Assembly: GCF_000014145.1 (NCBI RefSeq)
Contig: NC_008255.1
Span: forward strand, 993,501 to 1,057,500
Origin: Cytophaga hutchinsonii ATCC 33406
GTDB lineage: Bacteria > Bacteroidota > Bacteroidia > Cytophagales > Cytophagaceae
Direction of reading: 5' to 3'
DNA length: 64,000 nt
This document shows positions 55,893 through 64,000 of this stretch, one piece after another. A program made the position numbers and the translations under genes. The notes below the pieces were generated by a model that did not search any database, was not told where the DNA came from, and was given only the letters and a program-made list of their open reading frames with translations. The stretch's first letter is position 1, and every line of letters starts with the position of its first letter.

Positions 55893-56804
55893 ATGTTTAA
55901 ATCATTATTTGTTAGGTTGGTTTTTTTATTTTTATGTATTGTTGCTGTTGATGCTGCTGCACAAACACAAAGAAAAATATATAAAGGACAATATCACAGA
56001 GGTAAAGCAACTCCGGATATATCATTAAAAAATATTTCTAAAAATGAACTGCTGACAATTTACGGTACGCTAGGTTTAGCTTCATACAACGGTGATTTAT
56101 CGGGCTATCTCTGGCAGGTAGGATCTAACTCATACAGGCCTCAGGCAGGCGGAGGGGTAATATTGCGTACCGCTTATTTAGGCAAACGTTTAAATCTGAG
56201 AGCAGATGTACGTTGTTTCAGATTATATTCCAATGATGTGCATGAGGGGCGTAATTTAAATTTCAGATCAACAAATTGGGAATTTTTAGCCTTGGGACAG
56301 TTTGATATTTTCCCATATGAAAAACTCATGCGCAGAAGGACAAAAATAAATCCATACGTATATGGCGGGATTGGTTTAATGACATATGATCCATGGGGAC
56401 AGCTTCCAAATGGCAGATGGCATCAATTAAGACCCTTAGAAACAGAAAATGTGAAATATGGTAACGTAGCTTTTGTTTATACAGTAGGATTAGGTTTCAA
56501 GTATAACTACAGTTACCGGTGGAACTTTATGTTGGAGGCAGGATACCGTTTTACCACAACGGATTATATTGATGATGTAAGCAGTGAAGAGTATCCTGAT
56601 CCGGCGTCTCTGCAAAATTCTATATCAAGGATTATGTCTAACAAGTCATTTAATAAATCTGCACAAACAGGCAGAGGAAACCCCAAATATAAAGACGGAT
56701 ATGCAATCGTTTCAGTAGGCTTAACATATACCTTTACAAGACATCATGCTACGAAAAATAGAAAAGGTGGATTACTGGACAAAAACTTATTGCGCAAAAA
56801 TTAA
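55893..56804 (+). CDS. Outer-membrane beta-barrel protein, paralogue A (DUF6089-like)
   Basis: 303 residues. Signal peptide to AAAQ (about 24). Then a basic KGQYHRGKATPDISLKNISK linker and a barrel built of alternating strands: IYGTLGLASYNGDLSG, GKRLNLRADVRCFRLYSND, INPYVYGGIGLMTYDPWGQL, VAFVYTVGLGFKYNYSYRWN, and a terminal YAIVSVGLTYTFTRHH. The GDL motif and first strands are like DUF6089 proteins of Bacteroidota. Probably monomeric in the outer membrane; function unknown. Its paralogue is the next gene. Confidence 0.82.
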   Translation: MFKSLFVRLVFLFLCIVAVDAAAQTQRKIYKGQYHRGKATPDISLKNISKNELLTIYGTLGLASYNGDLSGYLWQVGSNSYRPQAGGGVILRTAYLGKRLNLRADVRCFRLYSNDVHEGRNLNFRSTNWEFLALGQFDIFPYEKLMRRRTKINPYVYGGIGLMTYDPWGQLPNGRWHQLRPLETENVKYGNVAFVYTVGLGFKYNYSYRWNFMLEAGYRFTTTDYIDDVSSEEYPDPASLQNSISRIMSNKSFNKSAQTGRGNPKYKDGYAIVSVGLTYTFTRHHATKNRKGGLLDKNLLRKN

Positions 56805-56934
56805 CATAGTTATATTTTATAATTGTTATATCTATTATTTTGCCGGTTAGTATAAAATATGTACAAAAAAGTATGGTGAAATTTGCAATCATTCACTTGA
56901 ATTATTACTTTCAAGTGTTATATAAATTAAGATC

Positions 56935-57846
56935 ATGAGATTTCGGAAGTTTTCAATACCTCTTCTAGTACTTTTCTGTGTTTTTTTGTCATTTGTTACA
57001 AATGGTCAATCAAGACGCATCTACAAAGGGCAATATCATAAAGGTAAATCGCAGCCTAGTATATCATTGAAAAAAATATCCAAAAATGAACTGCTAAGTA
57101 TTTTCGGAACGGTTGGATATGCTACCTATTATGGTGATTTGTGTGATGGAATTGATTGTTTTAAATTCAGACCCCAAATAGGAGCCGGTGCACTGTTAAG
57201 AACAAATTACCTGGGCAAACGCTTGAATATAAGAGGTGATGTTCGCTTTTTTAAATTGTATTCAGATGATTATTATAAATACCGCAATTTAAATTTCAGA
57301 TCAACAAACTGGGAATTTATTCTTTCCGGCCAGTTTGATTTTTACCCGTATGAAAAAATGATGCGCAGAAGACCACGTATCAATCCATATATTTACGCAG
57401 GGATTGGTTTAATGACATTTGATCCATGGGGACAATTCCCTGATGGTAAATGGCATCAGCTGCGTCAGTTAGAAACAGAACATACAAAATATGGAAATGT
57501 TGCATTTTTATATACAGCCGGTTTCGGTTTGAAATTCCGATACAGCTATAAATGGAGTTTCATGGTAGAAGGTGGGTATCGGTATACAACAACAGATCAT
57601 ATCGATGACGTCAGTATTCAGGATTATCCGGATGCAAGTTCATTCAATAATTCAATAGCTGGTCAGATGTCTAATAAATCAACCAACTTTCCTTATAATG
57701 GAAGTGATGCACAAACACCTCAGGATTACAGAGGAAATCCTAAAAATAAGGACGGTTATTTTATTTTTTCTGCCGGGGTGGTATACCACTTTACAAAGAA
57801 TCACAAACCTAAGTTTAAAGGTAATGATCAGTTATTACGTAAATAA
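56935..57846 (+). CDS. Outer-membrane beta-barrel protein, paralogue B (DUF6089-like)
   Basis: 303 residues, the same length as and roughly two-thirds alike by eye to the preceding protein. Shared: KGQYHKG near the signal, ISKNELLSIFGTVGYATYYG, LNFRSTNWEFILSGQFDFYP, YEKMMRRRPRINPYIYAGIG, TTTDHIDDVS. It differs in an early Cys pair (GDLCDGIDCF) that may form an extracellular disulfide. A tandem duplicate now diverged. The downstream hairpin at 57867 ends the pair. Confidence 0.82.
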   Translation: MRFRKFSIPLLVLFCVFLSFVTNGQSRRIYKGQYHKGKSQPSISLKKISKNELLSIFGTVGYATYYGDLCDGIDCFKFRPQIGAGALLRTNYLGKRLNIRGDVRFFKLYSDDYYKYRNLNFRSTNWEFILSGQFDFYPYEKMMRRRPRINPYIYAGIGLMTFDPWGQFPDGKWHQLRQLETEHTKYGNVAFLYTAGFGLKFRYSYKWSFMVEGGYRYTTTDHIDDVSIQDYPDASSFNNSIAGQMSNKSTNFPYNGSDAQTPQDYRGNPKNKDGYFIFSAGVVYHFTKNHKPKFKGNDQLLRK

Positions 57847-57866
57847 CGTAATCTGCTTAAAACATT

Positions 57867-57897
57867 AAAAGAGTATCTAAAACGGATACTCTTTTTT
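57867..57897 (+). terminator. Rho-independent terminator
   Basis: aaaagagtatc (57867-57877) pairs with gatactctttt (57885-57895) over a seven-base loop and continues into a T run. Confidence 0.85.
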
Positions 57898-57980
57898 TAT
57901 GTCCTTAACACACCCAGACGTGTATATTAAGAGTGGATTTGGTTTCTTGTAGGATGCAAGAGCAGTTTTCCCGAGTTATA

Positions 57981-58024
57981 AAGTCAAAGAGCTTCATTGA
58001 TATTTCAATGAAGCTCTTTGACTT
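57981..58024. terminator. Perfect 20-bp inverted repeat, likely terminator
   Basis: 57981-58000 and 58005-58024 are exact complements (aagtcaaagagcttcattga) with a tatt loop. Sits 20 bases past the end of the minus-strand Wzi/RemB-like gene and so most likely ends that transcript. Confidence 0.75.
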
Positions 58025-58044
58025 ATATAGTAAATTCAGTATGA

Positions 58045-59661
58045 CTAAAAATCGTAGTATTTATTAAATAGCGCTGTTTTGAAACTGAATCCGATAAGTT
58101 TGTCAACGATATTTTCATCTGTATTTTTCTGCGAACGGTAGGTAAAGGAGGCTTCTAAACGCATATTAACTTTGGGATTAATGATATATGCTGCTGTTAG
58201 CGTATTATATATAAGCGTGTTTTTGTATCCCTGAACAATCTGGTTCCCCTGGTAATAATTTGGATATTGGCTTATATCTGCAAATATATTGTGGCCGTAA
58301 TTCGTGGCAGCTGTTTTGTCTGCCCCATAATTACAATAAACCAGTCTATTCGAAAAAGACCATCTTTTTCTGTTGTAATCAATGATGCCTATCCATTCAA
58401 TAAAATTCGCATTTTGCGGATGCGCCAGCGATTGATTATAATGAGAATAGTTTTGTAATGAAAGACGGTGCGAATAGGTATACGGCATAACGTAATTGAA
58501 TTCTCCCTGAACAGCCAGACCTTTGATCTTTGCAATGTCAAAATATCTTGCACCTAATTGGAAGCCATATTTTTGAGGGTATTTAGAGTTTTTCTTTTTT
58601 AACTCATCAAACTTCAAATCATCCAGGATAATTTGTCCATACGCATACATATTATGCAATATCTGATATTTCAGATTGATGCCCATTAATGCATTATCAG
58701 CGGAGCCATTATAAAACTCAGTAGGCCGTAAAAAAATTACAGGATTTAAGTATGCCCAGTCAAATCCGCGTACACCATTTGAATCAGCGGCTTGCCAGAC
58801 AATAGATTCAAAAAGCCCAAATTCAAATGATTTTGATACTTTCCAGCTTAAATAATGAGTCGTGGAATATTTTTTCGGATAGCCTTTCCCTAAAACAGTA
58901 ATCTGTTCGGCATGCACATCCATAAATTGTTCATACAAAACCATGTATTTAATATGCCAGAAAGATGTTTGAAGTTTAAAAAAAGGATTATTCATCGTGT
59001 TGTCAGACCGTAATAAGGAACGGTATCCATTACCAATAAAGTTTTTGTCCTGCCCGAATTGTACCGTCAGGTATCTGTTGGGATTATAGCAAACATAACC
59101 AAAAGGCAAACCAAAATCCTGTCCTTTATCTCCTTTAAAGCTTTTTGTTAATCCCTGTCCGGGAACTACCAGATTGCTATCAATGAATGTATTTATGTAT
59201 CCGGGGAACGAGGCCTGGTTTTCATAAAAGCCTGTATAGAATGAAAACTTTTGTCCAAAATCCCCATAGATTAAAACACCACGGGTATTTCTATAATATT
59301 GCTGTTTTTTGCTGGGGTCATATGATAATTCTAAATCAAACAGGGGAGTAGCACGGATAGAAACAATGCCCGAATCTACAGGAACCAGATAATTATTGCT
59401 GAAATTATCTGCGACTTTATTTATAAAATTTTTTCTTTTTATAGTATAATGAACACCCTCGCACAGACTATCCATATTGAATAATGATTTTGTTTCATTA
59501 ATAAAATATGGCTGGATAGATGTGTGCAGATTGTTTTCTTTAGAATGAATCTGCGCCTCTTCACTTAACAGATATTGTCGCTCAAGCGGACTGAACCTGC
59601 TTTGCGCTGCCGTTGAAAAAATGGCAAGGAAAAAAAGTATACCCGTTAGTCTAAAATGCAT
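58045..59661 (-). CDS. Wzi/RemB-like outer-membrane protein
   Basis: 538 residues with a signal peptide (cleaved near TAAQ, residue 19). The N-terminal ~100 residues are periplasmic. The rest alternates aromatic-ended strands of a large barrel, with the segment FGQDKNFIGNGYRSLLRSDN followed by NPFFKLQTSFWHIKY, which resembles the Wzi capsule-assembly domain and the gliding protein RemB. Its start overlaps the end of the priming-transferase gene by 11 bases, and it ends an operon that includes it, so a role in holding or assembling the exported polysaccharide is likely. A gliding role is the alternative. Confidence 0.7.
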   Translation of the reverse strand: MHFRLTGILFFLAIFSTAAQSRFSPLERQYLLSEEAQIHSKENNLHTSIQPYFINETKSLFNMDSLCEGVHYTIKRKNFINKVADNFSNNYLVPVDSGIVSIRATPLFDLELSYDPSKKQQYYRNTRGVLIYGDFGQKFSFYTGFYENQASFPGYINTFIDSNLVVPGQGLTKSFKGDKGQDFGLPFGYVCYNPNRYLTVQFGQDKNFIGNGYRSLLRSDNTMNNPFFKLQTSFWHIKYMVLYEQFMDVHAEQITVLGKGYPKKYSTTHYLSWKVSKSFEFGLFESIVWQAADSNGVRGFDWAYLNPVIFLRPTEFYNGSADNALMGINLKYQILHNMYAYGQIILDDLKFDELKKKNSKYPQKYGFQLGARYFDIAKIKGLAVQGEFNYVMPYTYSHRLSLQNYSHYNQSLAHPQNANFIEWIGIIDYNRKRWSFSNRLVYCNYGADKTAATNYGHNIFADISQYPNYYQGNQIVQGYKNTLIYNTLTAAYIINPKVNMRLEASFTYRSQKNTDENIVDKLIGFSFKTALFNKYYDF

Positions 59662-60220
59662 TTTTGTCGCCTCGTATCATTGTATAAGCAGTCATTACTA
59701 TAATTTGCAGGTCCAGCAAAAAGGTCCAGTTTTCAATATACCATAAATCGTAACGAACACGCTTCATCATATATCTCGGTTGGATGGTAGCACCTCTAAA
59801 GCCATTTACCTGTGCCCAGCCTGTTATGCCGGGTTTAATTAAATGCCTAACCATAAATTTATCAATAATAGCAGAATAATCAGCCGTATGTTTCAGCATG
59901 TGCGGACGCGGCCCGACAACAGACATATTCCCGATCAATACATTTATAAACTGTGGCAGTTCATCCAGATTTGATTTTCGGAGAAATTTACCAATAGCAG
60001 TTACCCGTGAATCATTTACCGTTGCCTGAACTTTATCAGAATCTTTATTCACACTCATGCTTCTGAATTTATAACAATCAAATTCTTCATTATTTCGGCC
60101 GCTTCTTTTCTGTATAAAGAATACCGGCCCCGGTGAACTTAATTTTATTATAATAGCAAGTAATGGGAATAACCATGAACACAGCAATATCAATACTAAA
60201 AGTGAAAATACAATAATCAA
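59651..60220 (-). CDS. wcaJ: WcaJ-like priming sugar transferase, C-terminal part (split by frameshift)
   Basis: 189 residues from a TTG at 60220; this is the bacterial sugar-transferase domain of a WcaJ-type protein. It has the last helix ([20 protein letters not shown]), [40 protein letters not shown], the conserved [25 protein letters not shown], and [15 protein letters not shown]. The catalytic Asp-Glu pair lies in LDELPQ. It should transfer a hexose-1-phosphate to undecaprenyl phosphate. Its own start is weak; the natural N-terminal half is in the frame at 60090-61055. See that entry. Confidence 0.8.
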   Translation of the reverse strand: MIIVFSLLVLILLCSWLFPLLAIIIKLSSPGPVFFIQKRSGRNNEEFDCYKFRSMSVNKDSDKVQATVNDSRVTAIGKFLRKSNLDELPQFINVLIGNMSVVGPRPHMLKHTADYSAIIDKFMVRHLIKPGITGWAQVNGFRGATIQPRYMMKRVRYDLWYIENWTFLLDLQIIVMTAYTMIRGDKNAF

Positions 60221-61055
60221 ATATCCGTTTTAACATTCGGCTAAAGATACTTTCTAACGGTTCTTTCCGAATGTTTAATACCGGTACATGATCATAAAAT
60301 TCAAGATCTACTTTTTTATTTAAAAAGCCTCTGAAGTCAGGAACCAGGTGCACACGGATCAAATGGTTATCGCCATATTCAATAATGGAACGGATTTTTT
60401 TAGACGATGTAAATGGAAGTGTACAGAAGATCTCATCAATTTTAAACCTGCTTTCACAAATTTCTTTTAACGCATCAACATTACCTAAAACCAATTCTTT
60501 GTGTTTTACATGTTGCGTGGCATCATCCAGAAATCCTAAAAATCTATATCCCGAATTGTCTTTCGAAATGATATAGCGCATTACCTGTAAACCAACCGGT
60601 CCTGCACCAATAATCAATACATTTCTAAAATTAGAACCAGTTTTACGGTACCAATTAAGGAACAGAATAAAAAGCAGACGCCATGCAAAAAGACTGATGC
60701 CTAAAATCAGATACGTCATTAAGAGCATTTGTCTGGAATAATACGACTCTTTTAAGGCGCCGATAAAAGTAAATATAATAAGTACATGCAAGGCAACAAT
60801 TTTTATCAGATTCCATACAACTAATTCTAATTTCCGCCGCCGGACAGTTGAATATATATAGATGTTAAAGCTAACCGCAAGAATAATCCACGACATATTA
60901 AAAATAATATGCAGGGTAATATAGTGGTCCGTAATGTGGGAAAAAGGTGGTGTTTGATCAGAAAATAAATAGGAAATAAAAAATGCGATATTTAATAATG
61001 ATACATCTCCTATAAATTGTATTAACCATAAGAACTTACTGTATCTGGAATTCAT
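60090..61055 (-). CDS. wcaJ: WcaJ-like priming sugar transferase, N-terminal part (split by frameshift)
   Basis: 321 residues in the frame. Residues 1-~130 form four helices (FLWLIQFIGDVSLLNIAFFI and following), then a Rossmann-like domain (NVLIIGAGPVGLQVMRYI, YRFLGFLDDATQHVKH) typical of WcaJ/WbaP N-terminal halves. At [11 protein letters not shown], where the catalytic domain begins, the frame leaves the coding path: it ends in junk ([18 protein letters not shown]), while the correct continuation sits in the next frame from about 60215. A one-base gain or two-base loss near 60200-60220 would explain it. Sequencing error, a real mutation, or translational slippage are all possible. Confidence 0.8.
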   Translation of the reverse strand: MNSRYSKFLWLIQFIGDVSLLNIAFFISYLFSDQTPPFSHITDHYITLHIIFNMSWIILAVSFNIYIYSTVRRRKLELVVWNLIKIVALHVLIIFTFIGALKESYYSRQMLLMTYLILGISLFAWRLLFILFLNWYRKTGSNFRNVLIIGAGPVGLQVMRYIISKDNSGYRFLGFLDDATQHVKHKELVLGNVDALKEICESRFKIDEIFCTLPFTSSKKIRSIIEYGDNHLIRVHLVPDFRGFLNKKVDLEFYDHVPVLNIRKEPLESIFSRMLKRIFDYCIFTFSIDIAVFMVIPITCYYNKIKFTGAGILYTEKKRPK

Positions 61056-61127
61056 AATTTTGTATTGGTAATTTACATGTAGACGAAATTACGAAAAGTA
61101 ATTACATCTTTTGAATTGAGAATAATT

Positions 61128-63320
61128 TTATTTTTGAACGGCAAGACGTTTAGTTTCTGAATAATCGGCCTTTTGCAGAACTACTACATATAAACCATTG
61201 TTCAGCGCGGAAATATCAAGCAAATCTGTTTCTTTCACATGAGTTGTTTGAATTAATTTACCCGTTAAGTCATAAATCGATATATATTCAGGTGCACCGG
61301 TAAAATGTAACTCTCCGGCAGACGGATTGGGATAAAGAATAAATGTATTGGATGTTTCGGATGCTGCTTGATCTTCAATATCAGTAACAAGCAATGGTTT
61401 TCCTTTAAATACCGGTCTTATCATCAACGTACCTGTTAACGCATTCGCATTTGTATTGAAAGCAGTCCAGGTAGTATTCGTACTGCTGCTGGTAACTATT
61501 TTATCCAGGTTATCATTATTTCTATCATAACCTACAAATAAGCTTCCGGCAATAAAATGTTTAAAACCAAAATAATAGGTGCCCGCAGCTAACTTCGCTT
61601 TATCTGAAGGTGTTACTGCATAACGTACAAATCCATTAACAATCGTGCTGTATTTTACGGTTATTTGCTGACTTAGTTGTTCTTCAATGGCTGTTCCATC
61701 TTTCCAAACAGCCATTGTAATGATTGAGTTTTCCACACTGGGGCCGAAGTTTTTGATAAAGCAGAAGTCTATGTGCGTAAGCGAATCCTCTTTTAAAATG
61801 TCGAATTTATTGGCGCATAAGATTCCTTCACCGTTTCGCTGATATGCTTCAAATGCATCTTCCGGTATGCCGTCATCATAGGCATAGTAATCGTAGAAAT
61901 ATGTTTCTATGGCCTTAAAGTTATTGAAAGATAAATCAATCGGAGCTTTATAATCTACAATGTTGTAGGAATACTCTTGTTTTACGACATATGGAGTATC
62001 CATTTTTAGAGGATCTAATACCGGAGAAGGGAAAGACCATCTTGATATAACACCCGTAGTTATATCAGCATGATTATCATTCGAAATAGTATTGCCTAAA
62101 TTATCCCGGACAAGAAGATTGTTTTTAGAAGATAGGGCAGGGCCGCCAAATCTTAAATCTCTTAATGTGAAAAAAAGATCCTGATTGATGAGATCTGCTT
62201 GATCAGATGAGGACAATGAAATGAAATGTTTATAAGGTATAGATGTGTACTCCGTAAGAATACTTCTGCTTGTATTTACAATACACAGATCTCCTGTTTG
62301 AGCTGCATTTACCGTGCGTTTTGAATTGATATAAATGTAATCGATGTTCCACACATTAAACCGTCCGCTTAACAAACCATAATTTCTGAACCGGTATTGA
62401 AACCCTTTGTGCCGGTAAAGAGTGTCTTTTAAAGGTATATTAACAACACGGAAGGTATCAATTGTTTGTGTCGGGTCGCCATATTTACGCCATACTTCCT
62501 GCCATACGTTATTGCGGTTTTTAAATTCCAGAATTAAATAGGCAGAACTTTCCGGTGTATCTCCGAAGCTTTTTGATTGCCAGTAAAAGCTGAAATAAAC
62601 AGAGTCTTTTGCTTTATAGGAAGATAAATTAAAGGGCAATGAGGTTAATTTATCAGCATACCCGTTAACATTAGCATTTGAATACGGAAATCCCGTATAC
62701 TTTATCGCATCAAAAGAGGCAACCCCGATGCTTACAGGATTTAAAGACATGTTGTCATTAATATACACACCACCGCTATCGTCAAGAAAACCTAACACAT
62801 CGGGTTTTGTACTGTAGCCATTAATACCCAGTTTATACCAGTTGCAATATTGCATCTGAGCTAACGGGTCAGCATTAACAGTGGTTGGAACCGTTAAAAG
62901 CCTGTCATTAAATAGCTGAAAGGTATATTTATCAAGAACTTTTACAAATCGTTTACCTAAAATATTATAAGCTGTAGTATCAAATTTTTCCCCGCTTCCG
63001 AATGCATTTAAAATACGGATACTATCTCCGCTAAGCAGCGGATGAAGCTTTAATTGTTTGATCTCGTATATATTTTCTGTTGAAGTAAAGGCAACTATTT
63101 TAATGGTATCAATAGGTAATTGTGGCCCTGAAAAATCTTCAATATAGGGAAGTTTTAACGTATCTGTTTGAGTGAGTGCTGCAGTACGTGCATCGGAGGC
63201 TGAATATTCAGCTGTTTCACCAACATTATATTGGGTCAATGGTACAATGGATACCTGTGCCAATACAGGCATAGAACCAATCAACACAAAAAGCAGACAC
63301 GGAAAAAAAAGTTTTTTCAT
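61128..63320 (-). CDS. T9SS-sorted secreted protein of unknown function
   Basis: 730 residues with a signal peptide ending PVLAQ (22). The body is beta-rich, with a FSGPQLPIDT start, YFSFYWQSKSFGDTPESSAY, VWNIDYIYIN and AYDDGIPEDAFEAYQRNGEG, which look like a lamin/jelly-roll-type or MAM-like carbohydrate- or protein-binding region. The last ~75 residues are a T9SS type A domain (LYPNPSAGELHFTG ... NGLYVVVLQKADYSETKRL). It should be surface-exposed. It follows the PASTA gene by 16 bases and precedes the WcaJ pair by 72, so it may be in the same transcript. Confidence 0.85.
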   Translation of the reverse strand: MKKLFFPCLLFVLIGSMPVLAQVSIVPLTQYNVGETAEYSASDARTAALTQTDTLKLPYIEDFSGPQLPIDTIKIVAFTSTENIYEIKQLKLHPLLSGDSIRILNAFGSGEKFDTTAYNILGKRFVKVLDKYTFQLFNDRLLTVPTTVNADPLAQMQYCNWYKLGINGYSTKPDVLGFLDDSGGVYINDNMSLNPVSIGVASFDAIKYTGFPYSNANVNGYADKLTSLPFNLSSYKAKDSVYFSFYWQSKSFGDTPESSAYLILEFKNRNNVWQEVWRKYGDPTQTIDTFRVVNIPLKDTLYRHKGFQYRFRNYGLLSGRFNVWNIDYIYINSKRTVNAAQTGDLCIVNTSRSILTEYTSIPYKHFISLSSSDQADLINQDLFFTLRDLRFGGPALSSKNNLLVRDNLGNTISNDNHADITTGVISRWSFPSPVLDPLKMDTPYVVKQEYSYNIVDYKAPIDLSFNNFKAIETYFYDYYAYDDGIPEDAFEAYQRNGEGILCANKFDILKEDSLTHIDFCFIKNFGPSVENSIITMAVWKDGTAIEEQLSQQITVKYSTIVNGFVRYAVTPSDKAKLAAGTYYFGFKHFIAGSLFVGYDRNNDNLDKIVTSSSTNTTWTAFNTNANALTGTLMIRPVFKGKPLLVTDIEDQAASETSNTFILYPNPSAGELHFTGAPEYISIYDLTGKLIQTTHVKETDLLDISALNNGLYVVVLQKADYSETKRLAVQK

Positions 63321-63336
63321 ACGCTGGATAAATGAA

Positions 63337-64000
63337 TTATTGAGGAATTACCGGATCGCTTCCCGCTACAACAAGATCGATTATATCTCCAGAACGAAGT
63401 TTTTGCCCCGATTGGTATGCAGGTTTTTGATTGCATACTGTTCCTTCTGCTAATTTTGAATTTGTATCATAATTAACAAGCCCAACCACCAGGCCCATAC
63501 TGCTGATGGTGGATTTCGCCTCATCTAAAGACATATTTACCAAATTGGGAATTTCAACATCCGTTTCACCTCTGCCGGTACCTACCAACAGGTCAATTTT
63601 AGAGCCTTTGGGAATAGAAGTACCTTCTTTTACGGGAGCACCATTTATAAACTGCCCTAAAACAGTAGGGTATGGATGTGGAGCTGTTTTAATTTCGCCC
63701 ATCTGTAAACCTAGGCTTTTAAGAATCATTTCAGCTCCTCTGGGAGATTCATCAATCAGTTTAGGCATTTTAATATTGGGCGGGTGCTGAGCTGCAATAC
63801 TCAAATAGATCCTTCTGTTTTCTTTTACTTCATTGCCCGGCAGCGGATGTTGTGTTAAAACAGTTAATGGTGTAATACCCGGCTTAAATGTTGAATCACT
63901 GATTTCATAACGCAAACCCAGGTCATTTAATTTCTGTTCAACCTGGCTGATCGACAGGCCTTCTAATTTAGGTACACTGATGTATTCTCCGTGCTTGGTT
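63337..64000 (-). CDS. PASTA-repeat protein, C-terminal part (5' cut by window edge)
   Basis: The frame is open to the window end, so the start is outside; 220 residues are visible. Three PASTA-like units appear: around YISVPKLEGLSISQVEQKL, then MPKLIDESPRGAEMILKSLG, and EIPNLVNMSLDEAKSTISSM, each with a following NxKxGxxIxLVV-type strand (PKGSKIDLLVGTG, RSGDIIDLVVAG). PASTA domains bind cell-wall muropeptides or act as spacers; in Bacteroidota they occur in membrane-anchored proteins without a kinase. An N-terminal membrane helix would be expected upstream. It leads the operon containing the T9SS protein. Confidence 0.82.
   Translation of the reverse strand, partial: TKHGEYISVPKLEGLSISQVEQKLNDLGLRYEISDSTFKPGITPLTVLTQHPLPGNEVKENRRIYLSIAAQHPPNIKMPKLIDESPRGAEMILKSLGLQMGEIKTAPHPYPTVLGQFINGAPVKEGTSIPKGSKIDLLVGTGRGETDVEIPNLVNMSLDEAKSTISSMGLVVGLVNYDTNSKLAEGTVCNQKPAYQSGQKLRSGDIIDLVVAGSDPVIPQ

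Overview
The window looks like chromosomal DNA of a Bacteroidota bacterium of the Cytophaga group, most like Cytophaga hutchinsonii (an inference; no search was run). Reasons: AT-rich intergenic DNA, no Shine-Dalgarno-like leaders, several large secreted proteins ending in a type IX secretion (T9SS) C-terminal sorting domain, a small PID-CTERM protein beside a short exosortase, tandem outer-membrane barrel proteins, and many genes for a surface polysaccharide.

Layout. 1-2660: three GT4 glycosyltransferases, the first cut by the window edge. 2714-11109: a tandem duplication on the minus strand. Each ~4 kb unit holds a T9SS-sorted surface protein of about 1050 residues, a 71-residue PID-CTERM protein and an exosortase with its Cys/Arg/His triad. 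11508-34133: the main exopolysaccharide locus. It has a Wza-like export lipoprotein, a Wzc-like co-polymerase/tyrosine kinase, a Wzx-like flippase, GT2 and GT4 glycosyltransferases, a hexapeptide acetyltransferase, a Wzy/ligase-like protein and six acyltransferase-3 proteins. 34176-37846 (minus): an exostosin-like transferase, UDP-glucuronate decarboxylase and UDP-glucose dehydrogenase, which together make UDP-GlcA and UDP-xylose. 38384-44704: a seven-repeat T9SS protein with a very long signal region, a TIGR03032-like protein, a seventh acyltransferase, two paralogous small membrane proteins and a WcaF-like acetyltransferase.

44894-53459: an M50 membrane protease overlapping a HAD phosphatase, a CAT-anticodon tRNA with a good terminator, two uncharacterised exported proteins, a GT2, a WcaI-like GT4 and an aldehyde dehydrogenase. 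53955-57846: PII and ammonium transporter genes followed by two paralogous barrel proteins. 58045-64000 (minus): a PASTA-repeat protein (cut by the window edge), a T9SS protein, a WcaJ-like priming glycosyltransferase broken by an apparent frameshift, and a Wzi/RemB-like outer-membrane protein.

How it fits together (inference). The precursor genes make UDP-GlcA and UDP-Xyl. WcaJ would start the lipid-linked repeat unit, the GTs extend it, and the acyl- and acetyltransferases decorate it. Wzx and Wzy flip and polymerise it, Wzc and Wza export it, and the Wzi-like protein may hold it at the surface. The exosortase/PID-CTERM modules and T9SS proteins probably supply matrix or surface proteins. 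The most striking points are the duplicated exosortase/PID-CTERM/T9SS module with its unusual start-codon arrangement, the split WcaJ, and the seven-repeat protein with the extended signal.
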